Shown: positions 16,153-23,953 of the stretch, one piece after another
Numbering within the stretch: position 1 is the stretch's first letter
Layout: each line of letters begins with the position of its first letter
From: Advenella sp. FME57
Lineage (GTDB): Bacteria; Pseudomonadota; Gammaproteobacteria; Burkholderiales; Burkholderiaceae_B
DNA length: 64,000 nucleotides
Assembly: GCF_014897675.1 (NCBI RefSeq)
Contig: NZ_JABUXU010000019.1
Coordinates: forward strand, 34,818 to 98,817
Reading direction: 5' to 3'
Position numbers and translations under genes: made by a program
The notes under the pieces: model-generated
Database searches by the model: none
The model's input: only the letters and a program-made list of their open reading frames with translations
Told to the model about the DNA's origin: nothing

Positions 16153-17040
16153 TTATAAAGCAGTGCTGTTGCGATACTGCGCAACCAGGCGATCAATGTT
16201 TATTTCACTTGAAAATACCGTCACGGCCGGGCCGCGCATGGTAATTTGCGTGCCGTCCCAGGCGATGTTCAGGTCGCCGCCGCGCGTATGGACGGTCACC
16301 GGCGATTGCAGGCGCCCGCGCCGGATACCCGCGACCACGGCGGCGCAGGCGCCGGTCCCGCAGGCCAGCGTTTCACCAGCCCCGCGTTCATAAACCCGCA
16401 AGTTGATCGTATGCGGGTCCACGATTTGCATAAACCCGGCATTGACGCGATTGCCAAAGCGCGGGTGCCCTTCGATCAGCGGGCCTTGCACGGCGACCGG
16501 TGCGCTGGCGACATCATCTACGATCTGCACGGCATGCGGGTTGGAAATGGCAACCAGCGAGAGCGTGACGGTATCGCCATTGCTCAGCGGCAACGACCAT
16601 AGCGTGTCGTCATGATCGCGCGTGCTTGGCAGATCGCTTGTGTCAAATGCGACAGCCTCGGGTTCAAAGCGGGTTTGTCCCATATTGACCGTGACCGTTG
16701 TGTCATCGGCTTCTTCGAGCGTGATCAGGCCGGTTGCAATTTCGGCCTTCAGCGGATTGCGCGAAGACAGTTTCTGTTCGTGCACAAAGCGGACAAAGCA
16801 GCGAGCGCCGTTGCCGCAATGCTCTACTTCAGTGCCATCGGCATTGAAAATGCGGTATCGGAAATCGGCCTCGGGGTGGCTTGGCGCTTCGACCAGCAGG
16901 ATCTGGTCTGCGCCGATGCCAAATTGCCGGTGCGCCAGCGCGCGAGCACGCTCGGGCGTCATGTCGATGGACTGACGTACGCCATCGAGCACAACAAAGT
17001 CGTTGCCGGCGCCGTGCATTTTCGAGAAAGACCAGATCAT
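16153..17040 (-). CDS. dapF: Diaminopimelate epimerase
   Basis: Converts LL- to meso-diaminopimelate for lysine and peptidoglycan synthesis, without cofactor. The 295-residue enzyme has the start [20 protein letters not shown] with the N-x-F/V substrate contacts, and the two catalytic cysteines in HCGNGARCF (about 75-83) and ACGTGACAA (about 229-237). Length and motifs are those of functional DapF. It is co-directional with lpxL upstream (81 nt gap) and DUF484 downstream. Confidence 0.97.
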   Translation of the reverse strand: MIWSFSKMHGAGNDFVVLDGVRQSIDMTPERARALAHRQFGIGADQILLVEAPSHPEADFRYRIFNADGTEVEHCGNGARCFVRFVHEQKLSSRNPLKAEIATGLITLEEADDTTVTVNMGQTRFEPEAVAFDTSDLPSTRDHDDTLWSLPLSNGDTVTLSLVAISNPHAVQIVDDVASAPVAVQGPLIEGHPRFGNRVNAGFMQIVDPHTINLRVYERGAGETLACGTGACAAVVAGIRRGRLQSPVTVHTRGGDLNIAWDGTQITMRGPAVTVFSSEINIDRLVAQYRNSTAL

Positions 17041-17121
17041 TGAACGTTTTCCTGATTGAACCGCTGATTATTGGACATTATTATCGCCGATCCTGCACGG
17101 CAGCACCATGACCATGCGCAA

Positions 17122-18003
17122 TCAATAAAATTTCTTTTCCCCTTCGGGGCGGGTTTTGAAGCGCCGATGCACCCAATAATACTGGGGCGGATCGGCGCGC
17201 ACCCACTCTTGCAGCTGTTGGTTGCCGAAAAGCGTGGCCTGCTCCAGGCTCATCTGGCCTGGAAAATCGTCAAAGGCAGGTAGCACCCGGGTGTGATAGT
17301 GACCGGTGGCGCTGTCCCAGCGGGTCACGATGGGAATCACGTCGGCCTTCCAGGTCCGGGCAATTTGGGCGGTTGCCGGCAGGGTCGCTGCCGGTACGCC
17401 AAAGAAAGGCACAAAGAGGGCGCCTTCGCGGCCAAAGTCCATGTCCGGCAGGTAATACACCGGCGTGCCCTGGCGCAGTTGCCGGATGAGACCGCGAATG
17501 CCCTCCTTGCGAGGGATCTGGGTCACTTTATTGAAGCGACCGCGTCCTTTGATCATCAGGGCATCAACCTGCGGATCGGATGCAGGCGTGTACATGGTGG
17601 CCGATTTGACCAGATGCATGGACAAAATAGTGGCTGCGGCGTCCAGCCCGACAAAGTGCGGGGCGAACATCAATGTGGGTCGGGAGGAGTCGATGCTGTT
17701 CTGGATGTGTTCATAACCGCTAAGGTGCACCATGCGGCGGATTTTATCTTCCGAGCCGTACCATAGCACAGCGCGATCAATCATGGTCTGGGCCAGGGCA
17801 CGAAAATGTTCCCGCAACCAGCGCTGGCGCTGAGCTGGCGTAGCCTCGGGGAAACACAATTGGAGATTGGTGCTCACGATGAAGCGGCGGCGCTTCATCA
17901 GCGTGCGCATCAAGGTAGCGCAGATACTGCCCAGGCCCAGACGCAGGCGGTCCGGTAATAGATTGATGGTGCGGAAAAGAAAAACGAGTAATGCGGATTT
18001 CAT
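17122..18003 (-). CDS. Lysophospholipid/lipid A acyltransferase (LpxL/HtrB family)
   Basis: Inner-membrane acyltransferase of the HtrB/MsbB family, probably adding a secondary acyl chain to lipid A. The ATG at 18003 gives 293 residues beginning MKSALLVFLFRTINLLPDRL; upstream in-frame codons lack family features. A membrane helix near the N-terminus is followed by an LREHFRALAQTMIDRAVLWYG segment, the catalytic HFVGLD (the family H-x4-D/E motif), and YYLPDMDFGREGALFVPFFG. The C-terminus has QYYWVHRRFKTRP, a family hallmark. Whether the acyl donor is laurate or another chain cannot be told. Confidence 0.93.
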   Translation of the reverse strand: MKSALLVFLFRTINLLPDRLRLGLGSICATLMRTLMKRRRFIVSTNLQLCFPEATPAQRQRWLREHFRALAQTMIDRAVLWYGSEDKIRRMVHLSGYEHIQNSIDSSRPTLMFAPHFVGLDAAATILSMHLVKSATMYTPASDPQVDALMIKGRGRFNKVTQIPRKEGIRGLIRQLRQGTPVYYLPDMDFGREGALFVPFFGVPAATLPATAQIARTWKADVIPIVTRWDSATGHYHTRVLPAFDDFPGQMSLEQATLFGNQQLQEWVRADPPQYYWVHRRFKTRPEGEKKFY

Positions 18004-18229
18004 AATGTTTGAAGATGAGCGAAATGCGTGCTGACAATATGTGCTGGCAGTGCGCCGTGACAAGCACGTCGCTGGCTGCCGGCCTGGCGGCATTGCCGGC
18101 AGACGGGTGCGATCCTGAATTTTTTCGATTGTAATGGAGAAAAGGATGGCATGGTCCAGGCGGTTGCCTTGACGAGCAAGACGGGTACACTGGCAAAAAA
18201 CACTATATATGCATGCGCAAACAAATATA

Positions 18230-18256
18230 TTGACGCGCATCTTTGTTTCTTATAAT
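18230..18256 (+). promoter_or_regulatory. Promoter of the SMR operon
   Basis: TTGACG (18230-18235) and a perfect TATAAT (18251-18256) are 15 nt apart, shorter than the optimal 17, which suggests a weak or activator/repressor-tuned promoter. The MarR-type palindrome starts 2 nt after the -10. Confidence 0.6.
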
Positions 18257-18257
18257 A

Positions 18258-18271
18258 TGCATGCACATGCA
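18258..18271. promoter_or_regulatory. Putative MarR operator, copy 1
   Basis: TGCATG-CA-CATGCA, a perfect 6-2-6 palindrome just downstream of the -10 of the SMR operon. The same 14-mer, differing only in the centre, occurs before the marR gene. A degenerate copy (TGCATG-CG-CAAACA) lies at 18210-18223. Confidence 0.65.
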
Positions 18272-18348
18272 AACAATAAATAAATGAAATCTGATGATCT
18301 CCATTGCCTTGCATGAAAGCAAACTGTTGAACACTTTATAAAGGAAAT

Positions 18349-18672
18349 ATGATGAGCTGGTTATATCTTGGAATCGCCGTGGTCTTTGAGGTCGCGGTCG
18401 CAATATCGGCAGGCAATGCCAAGGGATTCACCCGGGCAGGGTGGACGATCGCCACCCTTGTCAGCGGAGTTATTGCCACTTATTTTCTCAGCCTTGCGCT
18501 GCTGACCTTCGATGTGGGCATTGGCTACGCAATCTGGACCTCGGTCGCAGGCGTAGGCATCGTTATTCTGGGCGCACTGTTCTTTGGGCAGCGACTGAAC
18601 TGGAACAAGGTCCTCGGGATTGTTTTGGTCATCGGAGGCGTTGTCGGTTTGCAGCTCAGTGGTGCGGCGTAA
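18349..18672 (+). CDS. Small multidrug resistance (SMR) family transporter, subunit 1
   Basis: 107 residues, four predicted membrane helices, starting MSWLYLGIAVVFEVAVAIS like SugE/Gdx proteins. The membrane Glu essential for proton-coupled antiport in the family is in FEVAVA (about residue 14). AAGGAAAT precedes the two adjacent ATGs (18349/18352). A second, different SMR gene follows at 63 nt, so the pair probably forms a heterodimer as in EbrAB or YkkCD. Substrate could be a quaternary cation or guanidinium-like compound; I see no guanidine riboswitch upstream. The promoter carries a palindrome shared with the marR gene. Confidence 0.88.
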   Translation: MMSWLYLGIAVVFEVAVAISAGNAKGFTRAGWTIATLVSGVIATYFLSLALLTFDVGIGYAIWTSVAGVGIVILGALFFGQRLNWNKVLGIVLVIGGVVGLQLSGAA

Positions 18673-18735
18673 GGCGTTGGCAGTCATTGACAGATATTGG
18701 TTAATTTAATTTATATAACTTTGAAGGAAATAGAT

Positions 18736-19125
18736 ATGTTGACAACAAACAAAAAAAATCCGGGTAGTGGGCAGGCGTGGATGATGTTGCTGCTGGCCGG
18801 TGCGTTCGAAATCGGTTATGCGCTCAGTGTTGGTGGGAGTCAAGCCTTTACCGTGTTGAGCTGGTCGCTTGCCGCCATCGTTTTCTTTTTGCTCACGCTG
18901 TATTTTCTCAGCGCCGCCCTGAGGACGATTGACGTGGGGATCGGCTACGCAGTCTGGGCGGGTATTGGCGCGGTCGGCGCGGCTGCTTTTGGCAGCGTCC
19001 TGCTTGATCAGCCACTGACGGCGGTGCAGGTATTTTGGCTGGTCGTTATCATCGCAGGGGTCGTCTGGCTCAAACTGGCCGATAGCGTCAAACTGCAGGC
19101 AGAGCAAAGCAGCGAGCCATTCTGA
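18736..19125 (+). CDS. Small multidrug resistance (SMR) family transporter, subunit 2
   Basis: 130-residue SMR protein with longer N- and C-terminal tails than subunit 1. The helix-1 motif FEIGYALSVGGSQAF contains the family Glu, and helix 3/4 has IDVGIGYAVWAGIGAVGAAAFGSVLL. The start at 18736 has AAGGA 7 nt upstream; an in-frame upstream TTG at 18697 does not. Both paired SMRs share the unusual DVGIGYA sequence, suggesting a gene pair that evolved together. The tails extend to polar QAEQSSEPF. Confidence 0.88.
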   Translation: MLTTNKKNPGSGQAWMMLLLAGAFEIGYALSVGGSQAFTVLSWSLAAIVFFLLTLYFLSAALRTIDVGIGYAVWAGIGAVGAAAFGSVLLDQPLTAVQVFWLVVIIAGVVWLKLADSVKLQAEQSSEPF

Positions 19126-19196
19126 GCAGAGGTTTGTTGCGGTGCTGAAAAATACCGACAGGTATATCCAGGAGGAAAAAATGATCTTTTTATCCA

Positions 19197-19736
19197 ATGA
19201 CAGCTTCGGTTTCTCATGCGGTAAAAGAGGCAAGAACGCGGGTGGCTCCGATGGCCGTTGATCTTGCGAAACGTCTGCCGCCGCTTATGCAGGAGGTCGT
19301 CGCCTTCTCCATGGAACATGTCCATCAAGGTGGTATTCCATTTGCCGCATTTGTGGTCGATGGCGGTGGCACAGTCCTGGGGCGCGGGGTCAATCGCGTA
19401 TGCGAGTGTCGTGATCCGACCGCGCATGCCGAGGTTCAGGCCATACGGGATGCATGCCGTGCCCACGGTATTGGCCGTTTGCACGGGGCAACGCTTTTGG
19501 CTTCAGGAGAGCCTTGTGCGATGTGTTATATGAGTGCACTCTATGCGGGTATCACGCAGATATGCTTTGCTGTTGATCGGGACGAAGCGGCAGCCAATGG
19601 CTTTGACTATCGTGGCAGCTACACGGTTTTGGCCAGCGATCCCATTGACTGGCATTCGCCCGTGGTCCGAAAACTGCCTGTGCCCGAAGGTTTGCAGCCG
19701 TTTCTGGCGTTTCGCGCCCGGTCTGCCTCGGCTTGA
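19197..19736 (+). CDS. Nucleoside/guanine deaminase-like protein (CDA fold)
   Basis: Cytidine-deaminase-superfamily hydrolase, 179 residues, closest in motif layout to guanine deaminase (GuaD) and TadA-like enzymes. PTAHAEVQAI supplies the zinc-ligand His and catalytic Glu; GEPCAMC supplies the two zinc cysteines; an EAAANGFDYRGSY segment resembles the GuaD substrate region. Oddity: the strong ribosome site GGAGG (19171-19175) is ideally placed for an ATG at 19181 in another frame, which stops after 26 codons, while the deaminase ATG at 19197 is 21 nt away. Either a short upstream ORF couples translation, or a one-base change in a T5 run split the original start. It sits between SMR and MarR genes. 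Confidence 0.82.
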   Translation: MTASVSHAVKEARTRVAPMAVDLAKRLPPLMQEVVAFSMEHVHQGGIPFAAFVVDGGGTVLGRGVNRVCECRDPTAHAEVQAIRDACRAHGIGRLHGATLLASGEPCAMCYMSALYAGITQICFAVDRDEAAANGFDYRGSYTVLASDPIDWHSPVVRKLPVPEGLQPFLAFRARSASA

Positions 19737-19739
19737 TTT

Positions 19740-19753
19740 TGCATGGACATGCA
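19740..19753. promoter_or_regulatory. Putative MarR operator, copy 2
   Basis: TGCATG-GA-CATGCA, identical in both half-sites to the palindrome at 18258-18271. It overlaps a -35-like TTGCAT (19739-19744), with GATATT as -10 at 19762-19767 (17-nt spacer), directly upstream of marR. This arrangement suits autorepression. Confidence 0.65.
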
Positions 19754-19799
19754 TATGATAAGATATTTTGCTGAACGATTAAGGACGTGGTGAACTTCG

Positions 19800-20210
19800 A
19801 TGTCAAAGAAAAGTGATACATGGCTTAAGCTGATTCAGGTGATCGCCAATGTCGAGGCCAGGCTTGGCGCGGTGCTGCAGGCAAAGCATGGGCTTGGTCT
19901 TTCAGAGTATCGTGCACTTGAGGTATTGGCGCGTTCGCCCAACGCCGAATTGCGCATGCAGGAGCTTGCGTCGCATCTGCGCCTGAACCAGAGTTCGGTT
20001 TCGCGGATGGCTGAGCGTCTGGAACGCGTCGGGTTTACCATTCGCGATCTGTGCCCGGACGACAAACGAGGGGTTTATACAGTGATCACCGATAAAGGGC
20101 GGGCGCATCTGGATGGCGCGCGAGTCGATTACGAAAATGCGCTGGATGAAGCAGTCAAAGAATGCGGGTGTGAAAAGCTGCTGCTCATGAAATTTATCAA
20201 TGCAGGATAG
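19800..20210 (+). CDS. MarR-family transcriptional regulator
   Basis: 136-residue winged-helix regulator with the MarR layout: an N-terminal dimer helix, GLGLSEYRALEVLARSP, recognition helix region LASHLRLNQSSVSRMAERLERVGF, the wing with D-x-R-type residues (CPDDKRGVYTVITDKG), and a C-terminal dimer helix. MarR proteins are usually ligand-released repressors of neighbouring efflux genes. Palindromes upstream of both the SMR operon and this gene fit that model. The ligand may be the compound pumped by the SMR pair or processed by the deaminase. Confidence 0.9.
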   Translation: MSKKSDTWLKLIQVIANVEARLGAVLQAKHGLGLSEYRALEVLARSPNAELRMQELASHLRLNQSSVSRMAERLERVGFTIRDLCPDDKRGVYTVITDKGRAHLDGARVDYENALDEAVKECGCEKLLLMKFINAG

Positions 20211-20392
20211 CTGGCCTGACGCTATCATTACGGCTGCGCCACTTTGAAGGGGTGAGGGTGTCAGGCGCCAGGTTATGTCGGCCCGGCATGCCGCCGGCAG
20301 TTGGCGACAGTGTGTTCAAATGCACGTCCTGGAGGGCGGCGTACCCTGGATGGTTTACAGGCACGAACAGCGCACCCATCGGTTTTCCACAA

Positions 20393-20422
20393 TTGACAAA
20401 ATCCTGGACAATTCTGTACATT
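20393..20422 (+). promoter_or_regulatory. Promoter of the predicted antisense RNA
   Basis: A perfect TTGACA (20393-20398) and TACATT (20417-20422, 4 of 6) are 18 nt apart. No plus-strand protein gene follows; the only downstream elements are a 5' hairpin, the antisense of a tiny ORF, and a strong terminator. Confidence 0.65.
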
Positions 20423-20463
20423 AACACCTGAACCGATGCGGACCCTCCCGCACCGGTCCCTGA

Positions 20464-20532
20464 TCAATAGGCGGGTGTCATCAACACCAGCATCAGTACG
20501 ATCAGGATAAGTAGAAATACGATCTGCTTCAT
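20464..20532 (-). CDS. 22-residue hydrophobic peptide, Ibs-like type I toxin candidate
   Basis: The ORF is too short for ordinary gene callers but has a strong ribosome site, AAGGAG, 6 nt before the ATG at 20532. The product starts MKQIVF, is an uninterrupted run of Leu/Ile/Val/Met over most of its length, and ends TPAY. E. coli Ibs toxins, as I remember them, are 18-19 residues with the same plan: M-(M)-basic, a Val/Ile/Leu core, and a C-terminal aromatic Y. Such peptides insert in the inner membrane and depolarise it. The whole ORF lies opposite a predicted antisense RNA. No clear toxin promoter was found upstream. It could instead be a harmless small membrane protein. Confidence 0.65.
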   Translation of the reverse strand: MKQIVFLLILIVLMLVLMTPAY

Positions 20533-20552
20533 CGTAAACTCCTTATCAGATT

Positions 20553-20576
20553 GGCCCGGCTTCGGTCGGGCCTTTT
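20553..20576 (+). terminator. Intrinsic terminator of the antisense RNA
   Basis: An 8-bp stem GGCCCGGC/GTCGGGCC (one G-T pair) closed by a TTCG tetraloop and followed by TTTT. The U-tract exists only in the plus direction, so it ends a rightward transcript 21 nt beyond the tiny minus-strand ORF's start. Confidence 0.85.
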
Positions 20577-20595
20577 ACCGTCGGCTGTTTATCAG

Positions 20596-20637
20596 CGCTG
20601 TGGCAAAGGCGCCTGGCCCCTGCCACAGCGATATTTT
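20596..20637 (+). terminator. Second hairpin with T-rich tail before metK
   Basis: CGCTGTGGCA (20596-20605) pairs perfectly with TGCCACAGCG (20621-20630); the 15-nt loop contains GGCGCC. ATATTTT follows. It could back up the previous terminator or structure the 5' leader of the minus-strand small-ORF mRNA. Confidence 0.5.
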
Positions 20638-21009
20638 CTGCAAACCCATGCCCTTGCGGTCTGCCGGTGCATCGTATGTATCCGCCTCGTTTTCTACCAA
20701 GACAGCCGGTCAGCCCGCCGACTTTTGCGCTCCTACATGGCGAATGTCGCGCCAGGTTGCCTTTTATCTACTGCTGTCAGGGTTTTTCAGGCCTTCGCAG
20801 TCAAATTGTCATAAAATGATTTCCGGTCGCTGAGTTAACCGACAACTTGCGGGGCGACAGCTGAATACACGGTGCACATGCCAGGCTTGGCATGGGGTCG
20901 TTTTCAGATACATTCCGCTAAAGCGTCGCGCCAGTATTAATCCCATTCGGTGCTGCGCGTTCTTTTTAAGAATGTCGGTTTTGTTTTGACACTATTAATT
21001 GGACGCAAC
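20638..21009. other. metK upstream region
   Basis: About 370 bp. A GCCAGGC-TTGGCATG inverted element lies near 20880-20895. A TTGACA at 20986-20991 is too near the metK ATG to be its -35. I recognise no riboswitch and no ORF here. Confidence 0.4.
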
Positions 21010-22176
21010 ATGGCCCACAACGATTTTCTCTTTACTTCCGAATCCGTTTCCGAAGGTCACCCCGACAAGGTTGCTGACCAGATTTCCGACGCCATTCTTG
21101 ATGCGCTGCTCGAGCAGGACCCCCAGTCCCGCGTAGCCGCCGAAACCCTGTGCAATACCGGCCTGGTTGTCTTGGCCGGAGAAATCAGCACCAAAGCCAA
21201 CATCGACTATATTCAGATCGCGCGCGATACGATCAAGCGCATTGGCTATGACAATACCGAGTATGGTATTGACTACAAGGGCTGCGCAGTACTGGTCGCC
21301 TACGACAAGCAGTCTCCCGACATTGCCCAGGGTGTTGATCGCAGCGAAGAAGATATTCTGAATCAGGGCGCTGGGGATCAGGGCCTGATGTTTGGTTTCG
21401 CATGCGACGAAACGCCGGATCTCATGCCTGCGCCCATCTGGTATGCCCACCGTCTGGTGCAGCGCCAGAGCGAATTGCGCAAGGACGGCCGGCTGCCCTG
21501 GCTGCGTCCCGATGCCAAATCCCAGGTCACGTTCCGGTATGTCGATGGCAAGCCGGTAGAGGTCCATACCGTTGTGCTCTCTACCCAGCATGCCCCGGAG
21601 ATCTCGCAGGACGCGATCCGCGAAGCGGTCATCGAAGACATCATCAAGCCGACTTTCGCCGAAGGCTTGATCACGGCCGATACCAAGTTTCTGATCAACC
21701 CGACGGGCAAGTTCATTATTGGCGGCCCTCAGGGTGATTGCGGCCTGACCGGACGCAAGATCATTGTCGATACCTATGGCGGTGCCTGCCCGCACGGCGG
21801 TGGCGCGTTTTCAGGCAAGGATCCTTCCAAGGTTGACCGTTCTGCTGCCTATGCGGCACGTTATGTGGCCAAGAATATTGTTGCTGCGGGCCTGGCGCGC
21901 CAGTGCCAGATCCAGGTCAGCTACGCCATCGGTGTGGCCGAGCCCATCAATATCACCGTGTACACGGAAGGCACCGGCGTCATCCCTGACGACGACATTG
22001 CCAAACTGGTACGCGAGCATTTTGACCTGCGTCCGCGCGGTATTGTGCAGATGCTGGATCTGCTGCGTCCGATCTATACCAAATCTGCCGCCTATGGGCA
22101 CTTTGGCCGCTCGGAGCCCGAGTTCAGCTGGGAAGCGCTGGACAAGGCGGCGGTTCTGAAAAAAGCCATCGCTTAA
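21010..22176 (+). CDS. metK: S-adenosylmethionine synthetase
   Basis: Makes S-adenosylmethionine from methionine and ATP. The ATG at 21010 ([20 protein letters not shown]) gives 388 residues, the usual bacterial length; an in-frame ATG at 20950 adds 20 residues with no family match. [14 protein letters not shown] binds ATP and metal. [10 protein letters not shown] carries the adenine-loop signature, and [19 protein letters not shown] is the P-loop-like triphosphate segment. With ahcY and metF downstream it forms an activated-methyl-cycle cluster. Confidence 0.98.
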   Translation: MAHNDFLFTSESVSEGHPDKVADQISDAILDALLEQDPQSRVAAETLCNTGLVVLAGEISTKANIDYIQIARDTIKRIGYDNTEYGIDYKGCAVLVAYDKQSPDIAQGVDRSEEDILNQGAGDQGLMFGFACDETPDLMPAPIWYAHRLVQRQSELRKDGRLPWLRPDAKSQVTFRYVDGKPVEVHTVVLSTQHAPEISQDAIREAVIEDIIKPTFAEGLITADTKFLINPTGKFIIGGPQGDCGLTGRKIIVDTYGGACPHGGGAFSGKDPSKVDRSAAYAARYVAKNIVAAGLARQCQIQVSYAIGVAEPINITVYTEGTGVIPDDDIAKLVREHFDLRPRGIVQMLDLLRPIYTKSAAYGHFGRSEPEFSWEALDKAAVLKKAIA

Positions 22177-22178
22177 GG

Positions 22179-22184
22179 TATAAT
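22179..22184 (+). promoter_or_regulatory. -10 element for the SAH riboswitch/ahcY transcript
   Basis: A perfect TATAAT immediately after the metK stop, placing the transcript start near 22190, exactly at the riboswitch 5' edge. No good -35 is seen, so the promoter may be activator-dependent. Confidence 0.55.
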
Positions 22185-22190
22185 CGTCGT

Positions 22191-22269
22191 GTCCTGAGGG
22201 GCGTTGCGACATGACTTCCCCGTCATGCCAGGCTCAGGATACGATCAGGTAACGAACCGCGCTCATCAT
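22191..22269 (+). ncRNA. S-adenosylhomocysteine (SAH) riboswitch
   Basis: The conserved core of the SAH riboswitch is visible: CCTGAGGGGCG-TTGC at the 5' side, a GACATGAC/GTCATG variable stem, CCAGGCTCAGG closing P1 (TCCTGAG with CTCAGGA), then AACG...CGCGCTCA for the pseudoknot strand. The family occurs upstream of ahcY in beta- and gammaproteobacteria and switches expression on when SAH accumulates. Between aptamer and ahcY, an 8-bp stem (22270-22277 with 22316-22323) encloses a GTGAG/CTCAC hairpin and may be the expression platform. Confidence 0.88.
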
Positions 22270-22340
22270 ATACTGCGTTGCTGGTCTATGGTGAGACGTA
22301 ACTCACAGTCGGCATCGCAGTATGTTTCAGGATGAAAACT

Positions 22341-23735
22341 ATGACTGCTGATTATAAAATTGCCGATATTACACTGGCCGACTGGGGCCGGCGTGAACTG
22401 TCCATTGCCGAAACCGAAATGCCGGGCCTGATGGCCACGCGCGAAGAGTTCGCCAAATCCCAACCGCTCAAGGGCGCCCGCATTGCCGGCAGCCTGCACA
22501 TGACCATCCAGACCGGTGTGCTGATCGAAACGCTCACTGCGCTGGGCGCCGAGGTGCGCTGGGCTTCCTGCAATATTTTCTCTACCCAGGATCACGCTGC
22601 CGCCGCCATTGCTGCCAGTGGCGTACCGGTATTTGCCATCAAGGGCGAAACGCTGGCCGATTACTGGGAATATACACACCGCATTTTCGACTGGCCGGGT
22701 GAACAGGCCAATATGATCCTGGATGATGGCGGCGACGCCACCACCCTGTTGCATCTGGGCGCCAAGGCGGAAAAAGACATGTCCGTGCTGGACAATCCGG
22801 GCAGCGAAGAGGAAACCGTGCTGTTTGCCGCCATTCGCGAGCGCCTGGCCAAAGATGCCACCTGGTACTCGACAAGACTGGCCAATATCATTGGCGTGAC
22901 CGAAGAGACCACGACCGGCGTGCACCGCCTGTACCAGATGGCACAGAAGGGCGAATTGCATATTCCCGCCATCAACGTCAACGACTCCGTGACCAAATCC
23001 AAGTTCGATAACCTGTACGGCTGCCGTGAATCGCTGGTCGACGGCATCAAGCGCGCGACCGACGTGATGGTCGCCGGCAAGATTGCGGTTGTGGCCGGTT
23101 TTGGCGATGTGGGCAAGGGTTGCGCTCAGGCGCTATCGGCCCTGCGCGCCCAGGTGTGGGTCACCGAAATCGATCCGATCTGCGCCCTGCAGGCATCCAT
23201 GGAAGGCTACAAAGTGGTCACCATGGAGGAAGCGGCGGACAAGGCAGATATCTTTGTCACGGCTACCGGCAACTACCATGTGATTACACGCGATCATATG
23301 GAGCGCATGAAAAACGAAGCCATCGTTTGCAACATTGGTCACTTTGACAATGAGATTGATGTGGCTGCCGTCGAAGATTTGCAGTGGGAAGAGATCAAGC
23401 CGCAGGTTGACCATATTATTTTCCCCGATGGCAAACGTATTATTCTGCTGGCCAAGGGACGCCTGGTCAATCTGGGTTGTGCTACCGGCCATCCGTCATT
23501 TGTGATGTCTGCCTCGTTTACCAACCAGACCATTGCGCAGATCGAATTGTTTACCCGTACCGAACAGTACAATAAAGGCCAGGTGTATGTGCTGCCCAAG
23601 CATCTCGATGAAAAGGTGGCGCGCCTGCATCTGAAAAAACTGGGTGTGAATCTCACAACGCTGTCGCAGAAACAGGCCGATTACATCAGCGTGCCTGCGC
23701 AGGGACCATTCAAACCCGATCATTATCGCTATTGA
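22341..23735 (+). CDS. ahcY: Adenosylhomocysteinase
   Basis: NAD-dependent hydrolase that splits S-adenosylhomocysteine to adenosine and homocysteine, relieving product inhibition of methyltransferases. The start at 22341 ([12 protein letters not shown]) fits CAGGA 8 nt upstream; ATG 22332 is also in frame. The protein has 464 residues, including the insertion of about 40 residues found in many bacterial forms (around [11 protein letters not shown]...). It shows [21 protein letters not shown], the Rossmann motif [24 protein letters not shown], and the C-terminal KPDHYRY that reaches the neighbouring active site. It is controlled by the SAH riboswitch upstream. Confidence 0.98.
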   Translation: MTADYKIADITLADWGRRELSIAETEMPGLMATREEFAKSQPLKGARIAGSLHMTIQTGVLIETLTALGAEVRWASCNIFSTQDHAAAAIAASGVPVFAIKGETLADYWEYTHRIFDWPGEQANMILDDGGDATTLLHLGAKAEKDMSVLDNPGSEEETVLFAAIRERLAKDATWYSTRLANIIGVTEETTTGVHRLYQMAQKGELHIPAINVNDSVTKSKFDNLYGCRESLVDGIKRATDVMVAGKIAVVAGFGDVGKGCAQALSALRAQVWVTEIDPICALQASMEGYKVVTMEEAADKADIFVTATGNYHVITRDHMERMKNEAIVCNIGHFDNEIDVAAVEDLQWEEIKPQVDHIIFPDGKRIILLAKGRLVNLGCATGHPSFVMSASFTNQTIAQIELFTRTEQYNKGQVYVLPKHLDEKVARLHLKKLGVNLTTLSQKQADYISVPAQGPFKPDHYRY

Positions 23736-23953
23736 TCAATCGCGGCGATTGCTGTCGGCCCGCACGATTATCACAAATGTGATTGCTGCAAATGTGATGA
23801 TCCTGCCGGCAGCAGTTCGCTTTTGGATTGGCAGCAGGAGCATGCCGCAGTGCGGCAACTTTCGATCATTGTGCTGCCGTTCGACTGTCATGTAAGGCAT
23901 TGCAGTTGGACGGGGGCGCAATGGCAGCGTGAGCTTAGGGCGCACGTTGTTCT

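Larger units (their letters stand above)
20429..20576 (+). ncRNA. Predicted Sib-like antisense RNA of a type I toxin-antitoxin locus
   Basis: About 148 nt bounded by a sigma-70 promoter (20393-20422) and an intrinsic terminator (20553-20576). It begins with a 10-bp hairpin (20432-20441 with 20448-20457, one G-T pair) and then runs fully antisense to the 22-codon hydrophobic ORF (20464-20532) and its ribosome site. Enterobacterial Sib RNAs are about 140 nt and likewise cover the whole ibs ORF on the opposite strand. Existence of the RNA is inferred from the sequence signals only. Confidence 0.65.

Noticed and set aside
18241..18348. Guanidine riboswitch upstream of the SMR genes
   Set aside because: SugE/Gdx genes often follow guanidine aptamers, so I looked for mini-ykkC (paired ACGR loops) and ykkC features. 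Only the MarR-type palindrome and a promoter are seen.
20432..20457. Terminator of the tiny minus-strand ORF
   Set aside because: The GC-rich hairpin is right after its stop, but no U-run follows in that direction; it fits better as the 5' hairpin of the antisense RNA.
20986..20997. TTGACA as the metK promoter -35
   Set aside because: It lies 19 nt before the ATG; a start at the proper distance would fall inside the coding sequence.
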